Assembly (NCBI GenBank): GCA_041398225.1
Contig: JAWKVD010000025.1
Location: forward strand, 1 to 45,849
Source of the DNA: JAWKVD01 sp041398225
Lineage (GTDB): Bacteria > Pseudomonadota > Alphaproteobacteria > Caulobacterales > Hyphomonadaceae
DNA length: 45,849 nucleotides
Reading direction: 5' to 3'
Position numbers and translations under genes: made by a program. Under the pieces are notes generated by a model that saw only the letters and a program-made list of their open reading frames with translations, was not told the DNA's origin and did no database searches. Positions within the stretch are counted from its first letter, which is position 1. Every line of letters begins with the position of its first letter. Positions 1-7,479 of the stretch are shown in pieces.

Positions 1-663
1 GCCCATCGGCATGGTCTCGATCAGCGTCAGGTCCATGGCGCGCCCGTGCGCAAACCGGATCAGATCCGCGATCTCGCCTTCGTTCACGCCCTTCAGCGCG
101 ACCGTGTTGAGCTTCACCTTGAGCCCAACGCGCAACGCCGCATCGATCCCTTCGAGAACCTGCTCCAGCATATCGCGCCGCGACAGCGTTTCGAACACGT
201 CCCGCTTCAACGTATCCAGCGACACGTTGATCCGCTTCACCCCGATCGCCGAGAGATCGCCGGCATACTTCGACAACAGCGTGCCATTGGTCGTCAGAGT
301 GAGCTCGTTCAGCCCGTTGCCCAGATGCCGGGCGAAGCGCGCCATCAGTTCCATGGCGTCCTTGCGCACCAGCGGCTCCCCGCCCGTCACCCGCAGCTTG
401 TCGACGCCGAACGCGGCGAACTGCGTCACCAGCTCGTCCAGCTCCTCGAATGACAACACGTCCTTGCGGGGCAGGAACGTCATCCGCTCCGGCATGCAGT
501 AGGTGCACCGCAAATCGCACCGGTCGGTGATCGACAAACGCAGATAGGTCACGCGGCGGTCGAACCCGTCGACCAGACCATGAGCCGGATTGAACGCTTC
601 GGGCCGCCCCGACGGAGCCCCCGGCGCTCCTGCCGGTCTCGTGTTGATCAGCGTGTAGGCCAT
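1..663 (-). CDS. moaA: GTP 3',8-cyclase MoaA (partial, 3' end outside window)
   Basis: Radical SAM enzyme that converts GTP to 3',8-cyclo-7,8-dihydro-GTP, the first step of molybdenum cofactor synthesis in the cytoplasm. Reading the minus strand from the ATG at 663 gives 221 open codons that run off the left edge. The radical SAM cluster motif CxxxCxxC is at Cys49, Cys53 and Cys56 (DRCDLRCTYCMPE), followed by the glycine-rich SAM-binding segment VTGGEPLVRKD near residue 95 and TTNGTLL near 125. The C-terminal half, with the second Fe-S cluster and the terminal GG, is outside the window. The gene lies 57 bases downstream of moaB on the same strand, so the two are probably cotranscribed. The ribosome binding site is weak. 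Confidence 0.95.
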   Translation of the reverse strand, partial: MAYTLINTRPAGAPGAPSGRPEAFNPAHGLVDGFDRRVTYLRLSITDRCDLRCTYCMPERMTFLPRKDVLSFEELDELVTQFAAFGVDKLRVTGGEPLVRKDAMELMARFARHLGNGLNELTLTTNGTLLSKYAGDLSAIGVKRINVSLDTLKRDVFETLSRRDMLEQVLEGIDAALRVGLKVKLNTVALKGVNEGEIADLIRFAHGRAMDLTLIETMPMG

Positions 664-720
664 GTCTGATAGATAGCGCTATATTCGATGATGTCGAGCG
701 CGCCTGGCGCCCTGCCGAAC

Positions 721-1287
721 CTACCGCTCCAGCAATCTCGGCATCAGCTCGACCATGTTGCAGGGCTTGTGGCGGCTATCCAGCTGCCAGCGGATGATTT
801 TGTCCCAGCCGTCCTTCACCGCCCCGTTGGAGCCCGGCAGGCAGAACACGAACGTGCCATTGGCCACCCCGGCGCAGGCCCGGCTCTGCAGGGTCGAAAG
901 GCCGACCGACTGATAGCTGACCATGTGCCAAACCACGTTGAAACCGTCGATCTCCTTGTCGAACAACGGCCGCAACGCTTCCGGCGTCACGTCGCGACCC
1001 GTGATCCCCGTACCGCCGGTCGTTACCACAGCGTCGACCGCCGGATCGGCGATCCATCCGCGCATAACAGACCGAATGGCGCTCACCTCGTCTGGAACGA
1101 TCACCTTCCCCGCCACTTCGTGGCCGGCTTCCTTCACCCGTTCCGCCAGAAGATGCCCCGACGTGTCGGTTTCTTCCGTTCGGGTGTCTGAAACCGTCAT
1201 CACGCAAATGCGCACGGGCGTGAACGCAACGTCCTCGGCCATCCTGCCGCCGGGCGCGGGCAGAGGCGGCGTAACGGGTGCGGACAT
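721..1287 (-). CDS. moaB: Molybdenum cofactor biosynthesis protein MoaB
   Basis: MoaB/MogA-family protein that adenylylates molybdopterin (or binds it) before molybdate insertion. The 188-residue product carries the family signatures MTVSDTR near the N-terminus, TTGGTGITGRDVTPE near residue 90 (pterin binding) and FCLPGSNGAVKDGW in the C-terminal half, and its length suits the family. Two in-frame ATGs exist at 1299 and 1287. I chose 1287 because a strong Shine-Dalgarno sequence GGAGG sits five bases before it, inside the first candidate's codons. It precedes moaA on the same strand, which supports a moaBA transcript. The first about 20 residues are Pro/Ala-rich and not conserved. Confidence 0.93.
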   Translation of the reverse strand: MSAPVTPPLPAPGGRMAEDVAFTPVRICVMTVSDTRTEETDTSGHLLAERVKEAGHEVAGKVIVPDEVSAIRSVMRGWIADPAVDAVVTTGGTGITGRDVTPEALRPLFDKEIDGFNVVWHMVSYQSVGLSTLQSRACAGVANGTFVFCLPGSNGAVKDGWDKIIRWQLDSRHKPCNMVELMPRLLER

Positions 1288-1590
1288 GAAATCCTCCATC
1301 GGGGCCTTGAACGTTCAGAGCCGAAACCCGCTCCAAGCGCAAGCTTGGCTTGGGGCTTCTTGACTTTCCCGTTCGCGATCCAACATTCGAAGCATGATGC
1401 AACAGGCCCTCACGCGCGACCATTTTCAGGTGTGCCCCATCGCGGGAGCATAGCCCTCGGCCAGGAGCATCGCGCGCCGGCCGAGGGCCGGCGAAGCTCT
1501 TAGCCCGCTAAAGCGGAGCCCAGCGCGAACAATCCCCTTCCCCAAAGCCCGCCGCAGCAACTGCGCGCGGTATTCAATCGAGTTACGACA
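1288..1590. other. Intergenic region between moaB and rnk-like gene
   Basis: Divergent promoter region with no credible gene. It holds a perfect 10-base palindrome TGAACGTTCA at 1308-1317, about 20 bases from the moaB start, a 9-bp inverted repeat CCCTCGGCC / GGCCGAGGG at 1454-1462 and 1479-1487 that would form a hairpin without a T tract, and a small CCGCTAAAGCGG palindrome near 1506. None can be assigned to a known regulator from sequence alone. I saw no convincing molybdenum cofactor riboswitch. Confidence 0.5.
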
Positions 1591-1998
1591 ATGTCCCAGG
1601 ACTTTCAGAAACCGTCCATCGCCATCCCCGAATCCGACCACGAGCGCCTCGCCGCGCTCGCGGACGTGCTTGCCCGCCGCAATGCGGATCTCGCGGACCA
1701 GCTCTTCACCGAACTTGAGCGCGCCGAGATTCTGCCCGCCGGCGCGACCCGCGATGTCGTCCGCATGGGCTCGACGCTCGACTACCGCACCGCATCCGGC
1801 GAAGTGCGAACCGCCACGCTCGTCTTTCCGGGAGACGAAGATATCGCGCAGGGCAGGATTTCGGTGCTGACGCCGATTGGCGTCGCGCTGATCGGGCTGG
1901 CCGTCGGCGACAACATGGAATGGCGCACGCCCGACGGTCGTACCCAGAGCCTGACCGTTACACGCATCGCGCCGGCGCGTGCGACCGAGGCCGTCTAG
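1591..1998 (+). CDS. rnk: Rnk/GreA-type RNA polymerase-binding regulator
   Basis: A 135-residue protein of the Rnk (regulator of nucleoside diphosphate kinase) family. Rnk proteins resemble GreA/GreB with a short N-terminal coiled coil and an FKBP-like C-terminal domain, and bind RNA polymerase. The N-terminal part (about residues 10-50) is helical (IAIPESDHERLAALADVLARR). The C-terminal part has the typical GreA/GreB C-terminal pattern VRMGSTLDYR, LVFPGDEDI, RISVLTPIGVALIGLAVGD. The coiled coil is too short for the acidic tip used by GreA in transcript cleavage, so cleavage activity is not expected. Its stop codon overlaps the moaE stop on the other strand through a shared CTAG. It interrupts the moa genes on the opposite strand with no evident functional link. 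Confidence 0.85.
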   Translation: MSQDFQKPSIAIPESDHERLAALADVLARRNADLADQLFTELERAEILPAGATRDVVRMGSTLDYRTASGEVRTATLVFPGDEDIAQGRISVLTPIGVALIGLAVGDNMEWRTPDGRTQSLTVTRIAPARATEAV

Positions 1999-2450
1999 CT
2001 CTGCTCCCAGCGCTTTCGGGCCGCGCGATCCTCTTCGCGCGGCTCGATCCACTCTGCGGCCCCGCTCGCGCGATGCTCTTTTTTCCAGAAGGGCGCTTCG
2101 GTCTTCAGGCGGTCCATCAGATAATCGACGCACTGCAGGGCTTCGCGGCGATGGCGCGACAGCGCCGCCACCAGCACGATCGGCTCGCCGGGGTCCATCC
2201 GTCCATAACGATGAATCACCAGCGTATCGAGCACATCGAACCGGCTGCGCGCATCTTCCTCGATGCGCTCGATCTGCACTTCGGTGAACCCCGGATAGTG
2301 TTCCAGCTCGAGCGCGCTCACACCGGCTCCGGAAGCCAGGTCACGCACCGATCCCACAAACGTCGCCAGCGCACCGGCGTCGCTGCGGCCAGCCGCGAAG
2401 TCCGCCGACTCGTCGAACGGATCGAAAGCTTCTTCCTGAACACGTATCAT
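1995..2450 (-). CDS. moaE: Molybdopterin synthase catalytic subunit MoaE
   Basis: Large subunit of molybdopterin synthase, which uses thiocarboxylated MoaD to turn cyclic pyranopterin monophosphate into molybdopterin. The 151-residue product has the family motifs GALATFVGSVRD near residue 27, LELEHYPGF near 50, VIHRYGRMDPGEPIVLV near 80 and the active-site lysine segment RLKTEAPFWKKE near 120. The start at 2450 (MIRVQEEAF) was chosen because homology begins there; an extension to 2492 adds only basic, unconserved residues. No moaD is visible nearby, so the small subunit must be encoded elsewhere. The gene is convergent with the rnk-like gene and their stops overlap by three bases. Confidence 0.95.
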   Translation of the reverse strand: MIRVQEEAFDPFDESADFAAGRSDAGALATFVGSVRDLASGAGVSALELEHYPGFTEVQIERIEEDARSRFDVLDTLVIHRYGRMDPGEPIVLVAALSRHRREALQCVDYLMDRLKTEAPFWKKEHRASGAAEWIEPREEDRAARKRWEQS

Positions 2451-2629
2451 GCGCACAGCTTCTAGGGGCGCCCGCGAGCGGCGCCAATCCACTCAATGGA
2501 CGCCTCTCCCGACAAGGCTTCAAATCTTGGCGACGGACACGAGAGCCTGCGCTGGCGACCAAATTTTGGCCGTCCGCCACCCAAACAGGTTTCGGGGACC
2601 GCACATCCCTTGAACGTCACGACCGCCAT

Positions 2630-4517
2630 CTACTCGGCCGACTTCACCACGGGTTTGGAGACGCCGCCGCGCTGCACCTGGCTGACGTCCCGCACGGCTC
2701 CGCGGGCGGCGCTGGTGGTCAGCGCCGCATAGGCCTGCAATGCCGGCGACACCTTGCGCGGACGCTTGGGCGGTTGCCACGCCGCAGGCCCCTTCGCCTC
2801 CATCTCAGCGCGCCGCCGCGCCATCTCCTCATCGGAAATCGCCAGACGGATCGTGCGCGCCGGGATATCGATCTCGATCGGATCGCCTTCCTGAACCAGC
2901 GCAATGGCGCCGCCTTCAGCCGCCTCGGGCGATGCGTGACCAATCGAAAGCCCAGAAGTGCCGCCGGAGAACCGGCCGTCGGTGATCAACGCGCACGCTT
3001 TGCCCAAGCCCTTCGATTTCAGATAGCTGGTCGGATACAGCATCTCCTGCATGCCCGGTCCGCCCTTGGGACCCTCATAGCGGATGACCACCACATCTCC
3101 GGCTTTCACCAGCCCTCCAAGAATGCCCGCCACCGCCGCATCCTGGCTCTCATAAACCCGCGCCGGCCCCGTGAACTTCAGAATGCTGTCGTCGACTCCG
3201 GCCGTTTTCACGATGCATCCGTGCTCGGCCAGATTGCCGAACAGAACCGCAAGTCCGCCATCCTTGGAGAAGGCGTGCTCGACATCGCGGATCACCCCGC
3301 CCTCGCGATCCAGATCGAGCGCCTTCCATCGGTTGTCCTGACTGAAGGCCACCTGCGTCGGCACGCCGCCGGGCGCTGCGCGGAAGAAAGTCTCCACCGC
3401 CTCATCGCGGGTGCGACAGACATCCCATTTGTCCAGCGCATCCTTCAGCGTCGCGCTGTGAACCGTCGGCACATCGGTGTTCAGCAACCCGCCACGATCC
3501 AACTCGCCGAGGATAGCCATCACGCCGCCCGCCCGGTGCACGTCCTCCATGTGAACGTCCGCCTTGGCCGGAGCGACCTTGCAGATGCACGGCGCCTTGC
3601 GGGAAAGCCGGTCGATGTCGGCCATTGTGAAATCGACGCCCGCCTCCTGCGCAGCCGCCAAAAGGTGCAGCACCGTATTGGTCGAGCCGCCCATGGCGAT
3701 GTCCAGCGTCATCGCGTTCTCGAACGCCGCAAACGAGGCGACCGACCGCGGCAGCACGCTGGCGTCATCCTCCTCGTAGAAGCGCTTCGCCAGCGACACG
3801 GCCAGACGGCCGGCTTCAGGAACAGGCGCTTGCGGTCGCCGTGCGTCGCCAGCGTCGAACCATTGCCCGGCAAGGACAAACCCAACGCCTCCGTCAGGCA
3901 GCTTCATCGATGTTCGCCGTGAACATGCCCGAGCAGGATCCGCATGTCGGACAGGCGGAGCGCTCGATCACCTTCACATCCTCGTCGCTCACCTTGCTGT
4001 CGGCGGCGGCGACCATGGCGTCGATCAGATCGAGCGCGACTTCCTTGCCCTGAAGAACGACCTTGCCGGCCTCCATCGGGCCGCCCGACACAAACACTGT
4101 CGGAATGTTGAGACGCAGCGCCGCCATCAACATGCCGGGCGTGATCTTGTCGCAATTCGAGATACAGACCAGCGCATCGGCGCAATGCGCATTGACCATG
4201 TATTCGACGCTGTCCGCGATCAGCTCGCGAGACGGCAGCGAGTACAGCATGCCGTCATGCCCCATCGCGATGCCGTCATCGACCGCGATGGTGTTGAACT
4301 CTTTCGCGACGCCGCCCGCATCCTCGATCTCGCGCGCCACAAGCTGTCCGAGATCCTTCAAATGGACATGGCCCGGAACGAATTGCGTGAACGAGTTGGC
4401 GATCGCGATGATCGGCTTTCCAAAATCGCTGTCCTTCATGCCGGTCGCGCGCCAGAGGCCGCGCGCGCCCGCCATGTTGCGGCCGTGAGTGGTGGTGCGG
4501 GAGCGATACTGCGGCAT
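2630..4517 (-). pseudogene. ilvD: Dihydroxy-acid dehydratase IlvD, frame-disrupted as read
   Basis: Fe-S dehydratase making 2-keto acids in branched-chain amino acid synthesis. The N-terminal part (4517 down to about 3912, from MPQYRSRTTTHGRN) contains cluster and active-site segments CDKITPGM and CPTCGSCSGMFTAN, and the C-terminal part (about 3817 to 2630) contains GRLAVSLAKRF, MGGSTNTVLHLLAA, GGPGMQEMLYPTS and TDGRFSGGTSGLSIGH. Between them the frame is broken three times in about 95 bases: an extra base at about 3911, another at about 3902, and a missing base at about 3818. Between the second and third breaks the remaining frame encodes the expected TEALGLSLPGNGST and DRKRLF. All of the family's residues are therefore present, in three frames. 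Total length (about 629 codons) matches the family. Clustered sequencing errors are the likely cause; a recent pseudogene is the alternative. Confidence 0.9.
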
Positions 4518-4598
4518 GGTTTGTTCCTGCGTTTTCGCGCCAAATAGCAGAGAAAGCCCGTCTGTCGAAACCGGTCGTCGACCCGGCGGTTCGACCGG

Positions 4599-6206
4599 TT
4601 ACGGAAACTTGCCCCGGAAATAGGCCCAACCGAACGGCGCGACCGTAATACGCGGGCTTCCGGGAACGGAATTTCCGGCATTTCCGCCATCGGTGAGAGT
4701 CATATACCCCCACATCGGGCGGTCCACTTCCAGCGGCTGATCGCCGAAGTTGAACGCCATCTGCACGCGCTGGCCTTTCGATCTGCGCTCGATCACCAGC
4801 AGCTTGTCCCCCGCATGAACGACCTTCATCGAGCCCGCCGACAAAGCCGGACCGTCCTTGCGCAGCTCGATCATCGATCGCGTCCGCCGCAGCATCGAAC
4901 CCTTTTCGCCCTCCTGAACCGAAACGGCGAGCGCCTGCTGGCGCGCATCGGTTGGCAACCAGGGCTCGGCCGACGAAAATCCCGCGTTTGGTGCGTCCGC
5001 ATCCCACGGCATCGGCGTCCGGCATCCGTCGCGCCCCTTGAACGCGGGCCAACCGGCGATCCCCCACGGGTCCTGAAGCCGATCGAATGGAACCTCGCCT
5101 TCCGGCAACCCAAGCTCTTCGCCCTGATAGATGAAGATCGTGCCGCGCAAACTCATCAGCAACGCCATGAACAACGGCGCGGCCCGGTCCAGCGGAGCCC
5201 CGATCGCCTCGCCCCACCGTGTCGCGACACGCGCCACATCGTGATTGCAGAAGGCCCAGCTCGGCCATCCCTCGTCCGGCCCTTCTCCCCAGGCCGCGAT
5301 GATCTCCGCGAACCGCTCGACGCCCGGCCACTCCCCGAGAAAGTCGAAAGCATAGGCCGTGTGCAGCCGCGTCGGACCGGCCGTGTACTCGGCCATCAAC
5401 GGCTGCGAGCCCGGCGCCAGTTCGGCCACCATCATGCGGTCGCCATAGCTGTCGGTCAGCGCCCGCAGTTCGGAAAGAAACGCCAGCGTCTCATGCTGGT
5501 TCGAGTTGTACTGATGAACCTGCATGTCGCGCGGCAACGCCGGATCGACGCGGCCCGAAGGCGGATTGTCCCGCAGCGCCGCGTCGTGAACATAGTAGTT
5601 CGCGACATCGAGCCGAAACCCGTCCACGCCCCGCTCCAGCCAGAACTTCGCCGTGTCCAGCATCGCCGCGCGGACATCCGCATTGCGGAAGTTGAACTGC
5701 GGCTGTGTCGGCAGGAAATTGTGCAGGAAGTACTGTCGGCGCCGCGGCTCCCACGTCCATGCCGGACCGCCGAACCATGCCTGCCAGTTGTTGGGCGGCG
5801 AGCCGTCCGGCTTTGCGTCCGCCCACACAAACCAGTCCGCCTTGGCGTTCGTGCGATCCTGGCGGCTTTCCTGGAACCAGGGGTGATCCGAAGAACAGTG
5901 GGCATAGACCTGATCGATAATGACCTTGAGATCGCGCCGGTGCGCCTCGGCCACCAAAGCGTCGAAGTCCTGAAGCGTCCCGAACATCGGATCGACGCCA
6001 CGATAGTCTGAAACGTCATAGCCGAAGTCCCGCATCGGCGACGTGAAGAAGGGCGACAGCCAGATCCCGTCGACGCCAAGCGACCGCACATAGGCCAGCT
6101 TGCTCTCGACGCCCTTCAGATCGCCGATCCCGTCGCCGTTCGTATCGAGAAACGAGCGCGGATAGATCTGGTAGAGCACCGCGCCCCGCCACCATTCGTG
6201 CGACAT
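4599..6206 (-). CDS. GH13-family alpha-glucosidase
   Basis: Glycoside hydrolase of family 13 that hydrolyses alpha-glucosidic bonds in maltose-like or isomaltose-like oligosaccharides. The 535-residue product has the barrel motifs LYQIYPRSFLDTNGDGIGDL at the N-terminus (including a calcium-binding DxNxDGxGD segment), the nucleophile Asp200 in GFRLDVAN, the general acid Glu262 in MMVAELAPG and the transition-state stabiliser Asp323 in FCNHDVAR. No signal peptide is seen, so it acts in the cytoplasm on imported sugars. I chose the ATG at 6206 (MSHEWWRG) because GGAG precedes it and family homology starts there; in-frame upstream Mets exist at 6218 and 6248. It ends 81 bases before ilvD begins downstream and has no transporter or regulator beside it. 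Substrate cannot be fixed from sequence. Confidence 0.92.
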   Translation of the reverse strand: MSHEWWRGAVLYQIYPRSFLDTNGDGIGDLKGVESKLAYVRSLGVDGIWLSPFFTSPMRDFGYDVSDYRGVDPMFGTLQDFDALVAEAHRRDLKVIIDQVYAHCSSDHPWFQESRQDRTNAKADWFVWADAKPDGSPPNNWQAWFGGPAWTWEPRRRQYFLHNFLPTQPQFNFRNADVRAAMLDTAKFWLERGVDGFRLDVANYYVHDAALRDNPPSGRVDPALPRDMQVHQYNSNQHETLAFLSELRALTDSYGDRMMVAELAPGSQPLMAEYTAGPTRLHTAYAFDFLGEWPGVERFAEIIAAWGEGPDEGWPSWAFCNHDVARVATRWGEAIGAPLDRAAPLFMALLMSLRGTIFIYQGEELGLPEGEVPFDRLQDPWGIAGWPAFKGRDGCRTPMPWDADAPNAGFSSAEPWLPTDARQQALAVSVQEGEKGSMLRRTRSMIELRKDGPALSAGSMKVVHAGDKLLVIERRSKGQRVQMAFNFGDQPLEVDRPMWGYMTLTDGGNAGNSVPGSPRITVAPFGWAYFRGKFP

Positions 6207-6279
6207 CGTCCGCTCCATTCGCCCTCGCCCGGTCGGAGCGGCACGCACCTTGCGTTTCCCCTCTCAAGCGAGCCCGTAC

Positions 6280-6298
6280 CCGGCGTTAACTACGCCGG
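6280..6298. promoter_or_regulatory. Inverted repeat in divergent promoter region
   Basis: Perfect 7-bp inverted repeat CCGGCGT-taact-ACGCCGG, centred between the divergent alpha-glucosidase (start 6206) and acyltransferase (start 6347). Its size and position suit a dimeric repressor or activator such as LacI-type sugar regulators. No regulator gene is adjacent. The assignment is inference. Confidence 0.35.
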
Positions 6299-6346
6299 CC
6301 TGTCCCGAACTGGAATAGCGGACCGCCCCGGAACCGAGGAAGGCCC

Positions 6347-7399
6347 ATGAACACGCACACAGCGCCGAAAGGAACCGCCTCGCGCGTCGAGTGGGTCGAC
6401 TACTCCAAGGGTATCTGCATTCTCCTCGTGGTCCTGTTCCATACCGTCAACCACTACACGGAGGCGACAGGAAGCGCGGGCTGGATGCAGGCGGTGATCG
6501 ATTTCTCGAAGCCGTTCCGCATGCCCGACTTCTTCCTCATCTCGGGTCTTTTCCTGGCGCGCACGATCAACGCGCCGCTGCGCGACTACATTGATCGCAA
6601 GGTCGTTCACTTCGCCTACTTCTACCTGCTCTGGCTCGCGATCACCTTCGCGATCACCGACTACGACGTGCTGCTGTCGGACCCGGCGCGCTGGGTCGGC
6701 ATGATCGGCTGGAACATTCTCCAACCTGTCGGCACGCTGTGGTTCGTGCACATGCTCGCGGTCTTCTACCTCACCACACGTATCGTGAGGCGCGCGCCGA
6801 AATGGGCGGTCTTCCTTATCGCCGCCGCGCTTCAGATCGCGCACCAGGGCGGCTGGATCGACACGCCGTCCTACGCGCTGAACCGCGCCATGGACTACTA
6901 CGTGTTCTTCTTCCTCGGTTACTGGGCGCACGGCGCCGTCTTCGCCTTCGTGGAACGCTCGCAGGCGTTCCGGCTCGCCACGATCGGCGGTCTGGCCTTG
7001 TGGGCCGCGCTCGAATGGATCCTGACCAGCAACAACATCGCAGCGCTTCCGGGCGTCGGCCTGATCCTGGGCGTCGCCGGCGCCCTGGCGGTCGCTTCGG
7101 TCGGCGGACAACTCGCCCAGCTCGAACTAGGACGCTTCCTCCGCTATTGCGGCCGCAACTCCATCGTCATCTACCTCACCTTCTTCTTCCCGATGATGGT
7201 GCTGGTGCGCGCGCTGGCGAAAACGCAGATCGTCCCGGACGCCGGCTGGGCCTGCTTCCTGATACTGGTCGCGTCGGCCGCTTCGCCCCTCGCCTTCCAC
7301 GCCCTCATCCGCAATACGCCGCTCAACCTGCTCTACGTTCGCCCCGGTTGGGCCCGCCTTGGAGCGCCCCGCGAACGCCTCACACCGGCGACCGCCTGA
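6347..7399 (+). CDS. Membrane acyltransferase family 3 protein
   Basis: Integral membrane O-acyltransferase of the acyltransferase-3 family, which moves acetyl or other acyl groups onto sugars of surface polysaccharides, lipids or peptidoglycan. The 350-residue product begins with the characteristic RVEWVDYSKGICILLVVLFHTVNHY (first membrane segment with the catalytic-type histidine) and has about ten hydrophobic segments, including LWLAITFAITDYDVL, LWFVHMLAVFYLT and YYVFFFLGYWAHGAVFAF. A strong GAGGAAGG ribosome binding site precedes the ATG. It is divergent from the alpha-glucosidase and ends at a shared terminator facing lon. The substrate cannot be read from the sequence, and no polysaccharide cluster surrounds it. 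Confidence 0.88.
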   Translation: MNTHTAPKGTASRVEWVDYSKGICILLVVLFHTVNHYTEATGSAGWMQAVIDFSKPFRMPDFFLISGLFLARTINAPLRDYIDRKVVHFAYFYLLWLAITFAITDYDVLLSDPARWVGMIGWNILQPVGTLWFVHMLAVFYLTTRIVRRAPKWAVFLIAAALQIAHQGGWIDTPSYALNRAMDYYVFFFLGYWAHGAVFAFVERSQAFRLATIGGLALWAALEWILTSNNIAALPGVGLILGVAGALAVASVGGQLAQLELGRFLRYCGRNSIVIYLTFFFPMMVLVRALAKTQIVPDAGWACFLILVASAASPLAFHALIRNTPLNLLYVRPGWARLGAPRERLTPATA

Positions 7400-7426
7400 C
7401 GCGAACATCCTGAACGCAGAAACAAG

Positions 7427-7452
7427 AAGCCCGCCGGATCTCCGGCGGGCTT
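7427..7452. terminator. Bidirectional terminator hairpin between acyltransferase and lon
   Basis: Near-perfect 12-bp inverted repeat AAGCCCGCCGGA / TCCGGCGGGCTT with a tiny loop, located 28 bases after the acyltransferase stop and 28 bases beyond the lon stop on the other strand. The AA/TT ends give it the form of a short intrinsic terminator in both directions, although the T tracts are brief. Confidence 0.75.
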
Positions 7453-7479
7453 CCGCTGTTTCAGTCGATTGTCGAACCG

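Noticed and set aside
3812..3920. Programmed frameshifting in ilvD
   Set aside because: Three separate indels would be needed, there is no slippery sequence with a downstream structure, and ilvD is not known for recoding.
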